Assembly (NCBI GenBank): GCA_012295275.1
Contig: CM022673.1
Span: 9,640,788-9,702,787 of the forward strand
Length of the DNA: 62,000 bases
Source of the DNA: Chrysomallon squamiferum
Taxonomy: Eukaryota > Mollusca > Gastropoda > Neomphalida > Peltospiridae
Direction: 5' to 3'
This document shows, in pieces, positions 12,650 through 26,600 of this stretch (positions are counted from its first letter, which is position 1; each line of letters starts with the position of its first letter). Below the pieces are notes generated by a model. The model saw only the letters and a program-made list of their open reading frames with translations, was not told the origin of the DNA and did no database searches. The position numbers were made by a program, and so were the translations under genes.

Positions 12650-15600
12650 ATGAGGAAGAAAAAAGGTGGTAAGAAGCAGGCAGGGAAACTTCGGGCATTG
12701 TCTGTGAAAGTCCATGCTTCCAAACCAGGAAAAGAGAAACATGATAGTCAGGTAAACTGAGACATGTACATCTGTAATTTATTGTTTTAATTTATTGTAC
12801 ACAGGAATTATCTAACACATGAAGAAAGAAAGTATATATGACACATGCAAGACATAATTAGTTTGATACTTTTAGTTCATTTAGAATTTTTTTTTATCAA
12901 ATATGCACATCATGAATGGTGCATTTTTATTAAGGGATTATTATTTCCCTTGCATCTTCAGCTCCGTTCACCCTGAAATGTTCGGGCAAAATGACAGAAA
13001 ACTGCAATATCCATTTTCAGTTTCTGCATGCTAATTAGCTTAATATCCAATACATAATGAGCATGGTGTTATTAATAAATACAACACTTGAAGAACACAT
13101 GACCATAAAAATAGTAACCATTTGATTATAAATTTCTTTTTGTTTTTGTTAAAATCTTAACTGATTAGTTTCAAAGGGTTAATTGCCTGCTCTGATTACA
13201 AACAGTAGAGATTATTTGATTGTTATTATTATTATTTTTAAATTCCAGAACAAAATGTGTAATTAATTTGTATATGTATACCAAGTCTTACTGACACTGA
13301 TGAACATAATTCATTTTCAGTTTTAGCAACAACATTAATAAATAGAGCTTGTAAAATTACACATAAGCAATTAATACTGTTTAGTGCATACATGAAAAGA
13401 AAAATATACATATTTTTTAAATGTTTCAGAAAAATATCATTAAAGATTCTAGCTTGAAGAAAAAGATAATACAGTTTCTCAAAGCAAAGCACAATGCACA
13501 GAAAACCATAGCGATAGCTCGTGGTGTTGGCTATACTACAGCAAAAGAGGTTAACCCAACTTTATACTCTCTGGCAAACAAGAAATGTGTTACCAAGGTA
13601 ACAGAACAGCCCCCTACTTGGCAGTTAGATAACCAACATTTTCATTCCTTTGAGATAAATGATAATGATGAAGAAATGCAAGAAGCTTGTTTCAAGTCCA
13701 AAAAATCTGGTAAAGAGATAGGTTCCACAAGTCAGCAGGTTTCAGATCAGAGTTCTCCTGAACAGAATTTGAGACAAGTTAATTTGTTTGGTACTCATGG
13801 AGAAAGTCTCTTCGACAGTAATGTTGTGGAACAGAAAGATGACTCCGAAATTGGAAATTTGGAACCAGATGGAAGCGAAGTGGAAGCAAGTCTGGAGAAG
13901 TTTCACTTAGAGGGTGAGAATGAGCAGGATCTTGTCAGTGATGATGATGATGAAGAAGTGACACTGCAAGCCAGGCTGATAGATGTTATGGCGTATGGTC
14001 ATGGGGATGTGGACAGCTCTTTGTATGAAAGTTCATCTGATGTTGACTTTGTCACTAACAAAAGCTATCAGGAGGAATTGTTTGGAAAGCAGCTGTCCAG
14101 TTCAGTGAATTTGTCATTTGAGGACATGGTTTTACAAACACTGGCTAACCAATTCTTAGCCACAGCAGCAGCTTTTGTGTTAGCTAATAAAATTCAAGAC
14201 GCTTCCAAAGAAGATGTAGAAACTGCTTTGAGACATTTGAAAGAAAAGAATTTGGTCAGTTGCAAGGGTATTGTATGGGAGGTCACAAAGACAGGTGAAG
14301 ATTATTTAAGGTCTAAACAGTTAATTTCTGACAGTAAATCACCATCTATGAATGTTAACAAGAACAATCTGATCCCACGTAATTTGCCATCAGAAGATGG
14401 ACGAGGAGTTCCTTTATCACCATCTGAACTTGTCACCTCAGGTGCAATGTTTTGCAAAACAAGTTTGCTTCCTCCAGTTCCACGGGGAAGAGGACTTAAT
14501 TTACAGAAGGCCATCGAAATTAAATATAATTTGTCTATGGGAAGAGGTCACGGTGTGCTCGGTGTGTCAGGAAACAGCTTAGCACCTCCATTTCTTAAGT
14601 ACGGTGGATCACTGGCAGTCAGAAGCCAGAGATCAGCAGAAGAGAACAAGAGTTCATCTGGGATCCAAACTTCAAGCTTGAGTGACATCATTTCTGATTC
14701 AAGTTTTCATTCAGGACCATCAATGGTTAAACCAGTAGCTCAAAGTGGTTTTCATATTCCTCCTTCGCCTGTAGCTATTGTGTGTCAGAGCAGCAGCAGT
14801 GTGAATCCTCCACACGTAGCGACAGCATCCTTCATAAGATCATCAGCAACACCATCTTTTAGTACATCTGCAGTGAGCAGTCCCATGCAGCTAACTGCTT
14901 CAGGTTCTAACAGAGAACCAGCCAGAGGAGCAGCTAACATAGGTATCAGTTCCGAAAGCTTTGCTGCACTGAACAAAAATCCTGTCAGTGCCCTGATGGA
15001 ATATGCACAGTCAAGACACTTAGCAGCTAGCATTGATGTGCTGAGTCAGAGAGGACCTCCACATAAACCTAGGTCAGTATTCACAATGAGATAATAGTAC
15101 TTCAGAGAGAGTCGTACGATTCAGTACTACGTCAATTTGAAATTTTGAAAGTCAATTTTGTAAAGTCAGTATTTTATCCTGAAAGTAAAATGTTGGTTTA
15201 CAAAGCCAGTATTTTATCTGCTTCTTATACTTATTATCCTGCTGTTTCTTTCACTTTGTCTGTTAGTTCATCTCTATGCTGTGTCTGTCTCTCTGTCTCT
15301 GTTAGTTAGAACAACTACTCATAGAAAATAATTGTTCTCTTTGTCTGTCTGTCCCTCCATCTGTCTGTCTATCTGTCTACTAGTTGATCTATCTTGTCTA
15401 AATAATTGTTATTTTTTACTTAGTTTTGAAATTGCTGCTTTTGTCGGAAATCGTCAGTTTCCAAGTGTTGTTTGTAACAACAAGAAAACTGGCCGCAAAG
15501 ATGCTGCTGATGTGGCCATGAGAACTCTTATAGCAGAAGGAGCATACAAAGTGACGAGTAACTTGGTAAACATTCTCTTTAATATTTATACCCACTTGTA

Positions 15601-17616
15601 ACAGTGGCATCTGTTTCTCACTCACTGGTAATGTGTATGTACATAGACTTGCAAAAATAAATTTATATCTTCAGTGATTCAGTATTCTTCTTTGTGCTGG
15701 ATTCCTCAGAGGAAATGCCAAAATATTTAACTGAGGTTAATTGTTTTGTGATTTTTATGTTCATTTGTAAAGAAGTTGTGTGAAAAGTTTACATGAATGA
15801 ACAAACATCTGAATACACATTTGTTTTATTTATGTAAAAGCCAGAAAATATCAGTTTAATGAATATTTGATGTTGTAAACATTTCTTTAAATAAAATATA
15901 TTATTAATATTATTATCATTATTGGTAGTGGTACTAGTAGTAGTACTAGTGTTAGTAATATTTATTCATAATTTTACTTGTTTTTAATCTCTAGCAGTCA
16001 CTTGTGGATGTACCTTCAAAAAACATGACCCACTTTGATAAAATGGCTGGGCTTGTACATCAGGCCTTCAATGCCTTGATAGCATCCATTCCTGAAGCTT
16101 TATCTGGTCGAAAAATCATTGCTGGACTCGTGATGAAGAGGAATGAAAACGATGTTGGTGTTGTCATCAGCATTGGGTCAGGTCTGTTCATTTTGTTTCA
16201 TGGCTGCATGTTGGACAAAGTCACCCAGTGCATAGGCAATACATAGTTCACAGTCAGAGGGGAAAACTGTGCTTTATTTAAGAAATAAATTCAACACATT
16301 TTCTTTTTTCACTCTGTGGTTTTATAGATTCAGTTTCAAGGAATATATAAATAAAGAAAAAAAAACGAAGAAAGAAAAACTGCTGTTACTCAGTGGGCTT
16401 TTCTTTTTCAGTTATCAAAAAGAAGTCTTTTATGTATATTATTGTTTAAATCGGAACACAGGTATTATGTAATACTAAGGTAAATATATGTTTGTTTGTA
16501 ATTTTTTTCTTGTAGGTAACCGGTGCATCACAGGACAACAGCTGAGTCTGGAAGGAAACACGATAAATGATTCTCATGCTGAAATCATTACACGAAGAGG
16601 ATTCATGAGGTACAGGCATGGAGTATTTTCCAGAAATACACCTCTCCCTCTTATTTGTTACAAAATTTTAAAGACAACTTTTCTTAATAACATTCTCTGG
16701 CTCATAATTTTTAATTTTTTTTAAATTATTTTTTATTTAATAACTTTTGTCCAGCAATTAAGCATTTTAAAAATCATTTAGTAGAAGTTACAAATACTTA
16801 TATTATCTTGCAGATTTCTTTACAAGCAGCTCGAATCTTATGACCCGTCACAACCACACGGTTTATTTGAGAAAGGGTCTGGAGGAAAATTACGTATTCG
16901 ACCTAATATAACATTCCACCTGTACATCTCAACAGCACCTTGCGGAGATGGTGCATTGTTTTCACCCAGGTAATTACAGCTCTTTGTTCACATGTAGACC
17001 CACTGCAGAAATCTTGACCTATCTTGCTGTCAAAGATTTATACGTTTCTTTTCATTAGTTTTATACTGATATAAATAATATTCAGTGTTTTCTTGTATAG
17101 GTATATATGTCTGTGAGTGGTTATGTTTATGTGTGTATGTGTGTGTGTTTCTGAGTGCAAATATCACAAACTCAACAGATGGGGGTGTATTTTGTTAATA
17201 TTGTATAGTTCTCTGTTACAGAGATGCAGGATCAAACAATGCACCATTGTTCACTTTGGACAGTCAAAAACATCACCCTACTTTTACCAGCACTGTCCAG
17301 GGACTTTTAAGAACAAAGATGGAAGGAGGTAGGATAATAAACTAGTCAAAGATGCTTTCTTTCTGTGACTATTTAAGTGTGTGTGTTGTGTTCTCTGTGC
17401 AGAAACGATTAAAACAAGTTCTGATCATTAATATGCATAACAGTTAACTGTTACTGCGGGCAGTCATAAGATGAAGATCTAAAAAAACTGCACTCTTTAT
17501 AGAAATTCTATTGTGAAATCTAATTTAGCCTTTTTATTTCTCTAACCTTGGCTTTTTAAATGACAGTTGGTATATATTGTTAAGTCTTTATATCTATATA
17601 TCTATATATCTATATA

Positions 17617-17647
<31 letters not shown>

Positions 17648-20600
17648 TGGTGTTGATGTTGATGTTGATGTAGAGCCAAACCTATCCATGAAGATCACTC
17701 AGGAGAATGGGCAAATCCGTTATCATATAAAATAATATACATTGTGAGGGAAACTTCAAGATAGATGTCATAGACTGCTAGCTATATTTATTTATTTTTA
17801 TAAAGACAGAGTCAAACTTACAAAACTAGGCTTCTAAAAACATATAAATAAATATATAATATTGATATTAATAAATGTAAGTAATCCATAAAATGTATTT
17901 CACACTCCAAAGATTTCTCTTTTTGACAGGACCAATATAAAATTGTGATTTTCCTCACTAAATCATTTTCATTAATAGCTTACTCACTGTTTGATCACTG
18001 ACAGGTGAAGGCACGATTCCAATCGAGTCAGATTTCACAGGGCAGACATTTGATGGTATTGTCAGGGGCGAGAGACTGCGCACCATGTCCTGCACTGACA
18101 AAATCTGCCGCTGGAATGTTGTTGGCATGCAGGGAGCTCTCTTGTCAAACTTTCTTGAACCAATTTATTTGGATTCTCTCACTTTAGGTTAGAAAGATTT
18201 AAAAAAAGAAAATTTAACTTTCTTTTGTGATTTGTGAATATTCCTTGTCAATTCGTTTTTCTTTTTTCTTTTATTATTATCATTTTTTTTATTTGTATTT
18301 TCAATGCTACCATTGCATTATTATCTTTTCCAGTCATTTTGTTTTTTATTAATTTTTATTTTTTAAATAAAAGATCATGCATCATTTCACATTACTTAGT
18401 AACTATTAAAATATAATGATAATAATAAAACAATGTCAAATAAAGTAATCCACTGGATTTTACTGACTTTTTAAAATTATAATTTTTTCTTTTTCAGGAT
18501 TCCTTTATGATCATGGTCACTTGGCAAGAGCTGTATGTTGCCGTGTCAACAGAACAGGCCAGCCAATAGATGAGATTCTTCCAAAAGGATACCACTTGAA
18601 CCACCCTTGGCTGGGTCGTGTGACAGCATGTGACCCTTCCAGAGAGACACAGAAAACAAAGAATTTGAGTATAAATTGGAGTTTCGGAGACCAGCACCCT
18701 GAAGTTGTTGATGGACCTCTTGGTCTTTGTCATACAGGGTGAGATTGATTTGTGCAAATGAAGGAACAGTATGTAACATTTCGAGATCATGGCTAAGTAT
18801 GCAACATTGAGACCATGGCACAGTATGCAGCACTGTGATCATGGCACAATATGCAGAACTGTGATATCATGGCACAGTATCCAACACTAACACCATGGCA
18901 CAGTATGCAACACTGACACCATGGCACAGTATGCAGCACTGAGACCATGGCACAGTATGCAATACTGTGATCATGGCACAGTATGCAACACTGAGACCAT
19001 GGCACAGTATGCAACACAGTGAACATGGCACAGTATGCAACACTGATCATGGCACAGTATGTAGCACTGTGATATGGCACAGTATGCAGCACTGTGATCA
19101 TGGCACAGTATGCAGCACTGTGATCATGGCACAGTATGCAGCACTGTGATATCATGGCACAGTATGCAGCACTGTGATCATGGCACAGTATGCAGCACTG
19201 ATACCATGGCACAGTATGCAACACTGTGAACATGGCACAGTATCCAACACTGATCATGGCACAGTATGCAACACTGAGACCATGGCACAGTATGAAGCAC
19301 TGAGGTATCATGGCACAGTATGCAGCACTGATCATGGCACAGTATGCAGCACTGATCATGGCACAGTATGCAGCACTGTGATCATGGCACAGTATGCAGC
19401 ACTGTGATATCATGGCACAGTATCCAACACTGACACCATGGCACAGTATGCAGCACTGAGACCATGGCACAGTATGCAATACTTTGATCATGGCACAGTA
19501 TGCAACACTGAGATCATGACACAGTATGCAACACTGAGACCATGGCACAGCATTGTGGCACAGTATGCAACACTGTGATCATGGCACAGCACTGTGAAAT
19601 GGCACAGTATGCACACTGTGATGGCATGGCATGCAGCACTGTGATCATGCAGCACTGTGATCATGGCACAGTATGCAGCACTGTGATATGACACAGTATG
19701 CAGAACTGTGATATCATGGCACAGTATGCAGCACTGTGATCATGGCACAGTATGCAGCACTGTGATCATGGCACAGTATGCAGCACTGAGACCATGGCAC
19801 AGTATGCAACACTGATCATGGCACAGTATGCAACACTGATATCATGGCACAGTATGCAACACTGTGATATCATGGCACAGTATGCAGCACTGTGATCATG
19901 GCACAGTATGCAACACTGTGATCATGGCACAGTATGCAACACTGTGATCATGGCACAGTATGCAGCACTGTGATCATGGCACAGTATGCAGCACTGTGAT
20001 CATGGCACAGTATGCAGCACTGTGATATGACACAGTATGCAGCACTGTGATATCATGGCACAGTATGCAGCACTGTGATCATGGCACAGTATGCAGCATT
20101 GAGACCATGGCACAATATGCAACACTGTGAACATGGCACAGTATGCAGCACTGAGACCATGGCACAGTATGCAACACTGATCATGGCACAGTATGCAACA
20201 CTGTGATATCATGGCACAGTATGCAACACTGATATCATGGCACAGTATGCAGCACTGTGATCATGGCACAGTATGCAACACTGTGATCATGGCACAGTAT
20301 GCAGCACTGTGATCATGGCACAGTATGCAGCACTGTGATCATGGCACAGTATGCAGCACTGTGATCATGGCACAGTATGCAGCATTGAGACCATGGCACA
20401 ATATGCAACACTGTGAACATGGCACAGTATGCAACACTGAGACAATGACAGTATGCAACACTGAGACCATGGCACAGTATGCAACACTGTGATCATGGCA
20501 CAGTATGCAGCACTGTGATCATGGCACAGTATGCAGCACTGTGATATGACACAGTATGCAGAACTGTGATATGGCACAGTATGCAGCACTGTGATATCAT

Positions 20601-23600
20601 GGCACAGTATGCAGCACTGAGACCATGGCACAGTATGCAGCACTGTGATCATGTCACAGTATGCAGCACTGTGATATGGCACAGTATGCAGCACTGTGAT
20701 ATCATGGCACAGTATGCAGCACTGTGATCATGGCACAGTATGCAACACTGAACATGGCACAGTATGCAACACTGATCATGGCACAGTATGCAGTACTGTG
20801 ATATGGCACAGTATGCAGCACTGTGATATGGCACAGTATGCAGAACTGTGATATGGCACAGTATGCAGCACTGTGATATCATGGCACAGTATGCAGCACT
20901 GTGATCATGGCACAGTATGCAGCACTGAGACCATGGCACAGTATGCAACACTGATCATGGCACAGTATGCAGCACTGTGATCATGGCACAGTACGCAGCA
21001 CTGTGATCATGTCACAGTATGCAGCACTGTGATATGGCACAGTATGCAGCACTGATATCATGGCACAGTATGCAGCACTGTGATCATGGCACAGTATGCA
21101 ACACTGAACATGGCACAGTATGCAACACTGAGACAATGACAGTATGCAACACTGAGACAATAACAGTATGCAACACTGATCATGGCACAGTATGCAACAC
21201 TGAGACCATGGCATAGTATGCAACACTGTGATATGCCACAGTATGCAGCACTGTGATCATGGCACAGTGTGCAGCACTGTCATATCATGGCACAGTATGC
21301 AACACTGTGATATCATGGAACAGTATGCAACACTGAAACCATGGCACAGTATGCAACACTGAACATGGCACAGTATGCAACACTGACACCATGGCACAGT
21401 ATGCAGCACTGAGACCATGGCACAGTATGCAACACTGTGATCATGGCACAGGATGCAACACTGTGAACATGGCACAGTATGCAACACTGTGATAGGGCAC
21501 AGTATGCAGCACTGAGACCATGGAACAGTATGCAACACTGTGATATCATGGCACAGTGCGCAGCACTGTCATCATGGCACAGTATGCAGCACTGTGATCA
21601 TGGCACAGTATGCAGCATTGTGATATGGCACAGTATGCAACACTGTGATATAGCACAGTATGCAACACTGAAACCATGGCACAGTATGCAGCACTGAGAC
21701 CATGGCACAGTATGCAACACTGATCATGGCACAGTATGCAGCACTGTGATCATGGCACAGTATGCAACACTGTGATCATGGCATGCAACATGTGAGGCAC
21801 AGTATGCAGCACTGTGATCATGGCACAGTATGCAGCACTGATCATGGCACAGTATGCAGCACTGTGATCATGGAACAGTATGCAGCACTGTGATATCATG
21901 GCACAGTATGCAACACTGTGATCATGGCACAGTATGCAGCACTGAGACCATGGCACAATATGCAACACTGTGAACATGGCACAGTATGCAGCACTGAGAC
22001 CATGGCACAGTATGCAACACTGATCATGGCACAGTATGCAACACTGTGATATCATGGCACAGTATGCAACACTGATATCATGGCACAGTATGCAGCACTG
22101 TGATCATGGCACATGTATGCACAGTATGCACACTGATATGGCACAGTATGCAGCACTGTGATATCATGGCACAGTATGCAGTATGCAGCACTGATCATGG
22201 CACAGTATGCAGCACTGAGACCATGGCACAGTATGCAGCACTGTGATCATGGCACAGTATGCAACACTGATCATGGCACAGTATGCAACACTGTGATCAT
22301 GGCACAGTATGCAGCACTGTGATCATGGCACAGTATGCAGCACTGTGATGCATGCAGCACTGATGATATGGCACAGTATGCAGCACTGTGATCATGGCAC
22401 ACTGTATGCACAGTATGCAACACTGATCATGGCACAGTATGCAACACTGATCATGGCACAGTATGCAACACTGATCATGGCACAGTATGCAGCACTGTGA
22501 TATGGCACAGTATGCAGCACTGTGATATGGCACAGTATGCAGCACTGTGATCATGGCACAGTATGCAGCACTGTGATATCATGGCACAGTATGCAGCACT
22601 GTGATATCATGGCACAGTATGCAGCACTGTGATCATGGCACAGTATGCAACACTGAGACCATGGCACAGTATGCAGCACTGAGACCATGGCACAGTATGC
22701 AGCACTGTGATCATGGCACAGTATGCAGCACTGTGATCATGGCACAGTATGCAGCACTGTGATATCATGGCACAGTATGCAACACTGATACCATGGCACA
22801 GTATGCAGCACTGCAGCACTGTGATCATGGCACAGTATGCAACACTGAACATGGCACAGTATGCAACACTGAGACAATGACAGTATGCAACATTGAGACA
22901 ATGACAGTATGCAACACTGATCATGGCACAGTATGCAACACTGAGACCATGGCACAGTATGCAACACTGTGATATGCCACAGTATGCAGCACTGTGATCA
23001 TGGCACAGTGTGCAGCACTGTCATATCATTGCACAGTATGCAACACTGTGATATCATGGAACAGTATGCAACACTGAAACCATGGCACAGTATGCAGCAC
23101 TGAGACCATGGCACAGTATGCAACACTGTGATCATGGCACAGGATGCAACACTGTGAACATGGCACAGTATGCAACACTGATCATGGCACAGTATGCAGC
23201 ACTGTGATCATGGCACAGTATGCAGCACTGTGATATCATGGCACAGTATCCAACACTGACACCATGGCACAGTATGCAGCACTGAGACCATGGCACAGTA
23301 TGCAATACTTTGATCATGGCACAGTATGCAACACTGAGATCATGACACAGTATGCAACACTGAGACCATGGCACAGTATGCAACACTGTGATCATGGCAC
23401 AGTATGCAGTACTGTGATATGGCACAGTATGCAGCACTGTGATCATGGCACAGTATGCAGCACTGTGATATCATGGCACAGTATGCATGCACTGCAGCAC
23501 TGATCATGGCACAGTCACAGTATGCAGCACTGATGATCATGGCACAGTATGCAGCACTGTGATATCATGGCACAGTATGCAGCACTGTGATCATGGCACA

Positions 23601-26600
23601 GTATGCAACACTGAACATGGCACAGTATGCAACACTGATCATGGCACAGTATGCAGTACTGTGATATGGCACAGTATGCAACACTGATACCATGGCACAG
23701 CAACACTGATCATGGCACAGTATGCAGCACTGGCACAGATCATGGCACACAGTATGCAGCACTGTGATATCATGGCACAGTATCCAACACTGACACCATG
23801 GCACAGTATGCAGCACTGAGACCATGGCACAGTATGCAATACTTTGATCATGGCACAGTATGCAACACTGAGATCATGGCACAGTATGCAACACTGAGAC
23901 CATGGCACAGTATGCAACACTGATCATGGCACAGTATGCAACACAGTGATCATGGCACAGTATGCAGCACTGTGATATGGCACAGTATGCAGCACTGTGA
24001 TCATGGCACAGTATGCAGCACTGTGATCATGGCACAGTATGCAGCACTGTGATATGGCACAGTATGCAGCACTGTGATATCATGGCACAGTATGCAGCAC
24101 TGTGATCATGGCACAGTATGCAACACTGAACATGGCACAGTATGCAACACTGATCATGGCACAGTATGCAGTACTGTGATATGGCACAGTATGCAGCACT
24201 GTGATATGACACAGTATGCAGAAGTGTGATATGGCACAGTATGCAGCACTGTGATATCATGGCACAGTATGCAGCACTGTGATCATGGCACAGTATGCAG
24301 CACTGATCATGGCACAGTATGCAGCACTGAGACCATGGCACAGTATGCAGCACTGTGATCATGGCACAGTACGCATCACTGTGATCATGTCACAGTATCC
24401 AGCACTGTGATATGGCACAGTATGCAGCACTGATATCATGGCACAGTATGCAGCACTGTGATCATGGCACAGTATGCAACACTGAACATGGCACAGTATG
24501 CAACACTGAGACAATGACAGTATGCAACATTGAGACAATGACAGTATGCAACACTGATCATGGCACAGTATGCAACACTGAGACCATGGCACAGTATGCA
24601 ACACTGTGATATGCCACAGTATGCAGCACTGTGATCATGGCACAGTGTGCAGCACTGTCATATCATTGCACAGTATGCAACACTGTGATATCATGGAACA
24701 GTATGCAACACTGAAACCATGGCACAGTATGCAACACTGTGAACATGGCACAGTATGCAACACTGACACCATGGCACAGTATGCAGCACTGAGACCATGG
24801 CACAGTATGCAACACTGTGATCATGGCACAGGATGCAACACTGTGAACATGGCACAGTATGCAACACTGTGATAGGGTACAGTATGCAGCACTGAGACCA
24901 TGGAACAGTATGCAACACTGTGATATCATGGCACAGTGCGCAGCACTGTCATCATGGGACAGTATGCAGCACTGTGATCATGGCACAGTATGCAGCATTG
25001 TGATATCATGGCACAGTATGCAACACTGTGATATGGCACAGTATGCAACACTGAAACCATGGCACAGTATGCAGCACTGAGACCATGGCACAGTATGCAG
25101 CACTGTGATCATGGCACAGTATGCAGCACTGAGAGCATGGCACAGTATGCAATACTTTGATCATGGCACAGTATGCAACACTGAGACCATGGCACAGTAT
25201 GCAACACTATGATCATGGCACAGTATGCAGTACTGTGATCATGGCACAGTATGCAATACTTTGATCATGGCACAGTATGGAACACTGAGATCATGACACA
25301 GTATGCAACACTGAGACCATGGCACAGTATGCAACACTGTGACCATGGCACAGTATGCAGCACTGTGATCATGGCACAGTATGCAACACTGAGACCATGC
25401 CACAGTATGCAGCACTGTGATCATGGCACAGTATGCAGCACTGAGACCATGGCACAGTATGCAACACTGTGAACATGGCACAGTATGCAACACTGAGACA
25501 ATCGCAGTATGCAACACTGATCATGGCACAGTATGCAACACTGAGACCATGGCACAGTATACAACACTGTGATATCATGGCACAGTATGCAGCACTGATC
25601 ATGGCACAGTATGCAGCACTGTGATATCATGGCAAAGAATGCAACACTGATATCATGGAACAGTATGCAACACTGAAACCATGGCACAGTATGCAACACT
25701 GTGAACATGGCACAGTATGCAACACTGACACCATTGCACAGTATGCAGCACTGAGACCATGGCACAGTATGCAATATTGTGATCATGGCACAGTATGCAA
25801 CACTGAGACCATGGCACAGTATTCAACACTGAGACCATGGCACAGTATGCAACACTGTGAACATGACACAGTATGCAACACTGTGATCATGGCACAGTAT
25901 GCAACACTGTGATAGGGTACAGTATGCAGCACTGAGACCATGCCACAGTATGCAGCACTGTGATATGGCACAGTATGGAGCATTGTGTTATGGCACAGTA
26001 TGCAGCAATGAGATCATGGCACAGTATGCAGCACTGTGATCATGGCACAGTATGCAGCACTGATCATAAGACAGTATGTAGCACTGTGATCATGGCACAC
26101 TATGCAGCACTGTGATATCATGGCACAGTATACAAAACTGATCATGCCACAGTATGCAGCACTGTGATATGGCACAGAATGCAATACAGATCATGGCACA
26201 GTATGCAGCACTGATCATGACAGTATGCAGCACTGTGATCATGGCACAGTATGCAGCACTTTGATATCATGGCACAGTATGCACCACTGTGATCATGCCA
26301 CAGTATGCAACTCTGTGTACATGGCACAGTATACAACACTGTGATCATGGCACAGTATGTAGCACTGTGATATGGCACAGTATGCAACACTGTGATCATG
26401 GCACACTATGTAGCACTGTGATATGGCACAGTATGCAGCACTGTGATATGGCACAGTATCCAGAACTGTGATCATGACACAGTATGCAGCACTGTGATCA
26501 TGGCACAGTATGCAGCACTGAGACCATGACACAGTATGCAGCACTGTGATCATGGCACAGTATGCAGCACTGAGACCATGGCACAGTATGCAACACTGTC

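Noticed and set aside
13421-13429. ATG at 13421 as the ADAR start
   Set aside because: It lies in the acceptor (ATGTTTCAG); the exon begins at 13430 and the start is in the upstream exon at 12650, which adds the basic N-terminus in frame.
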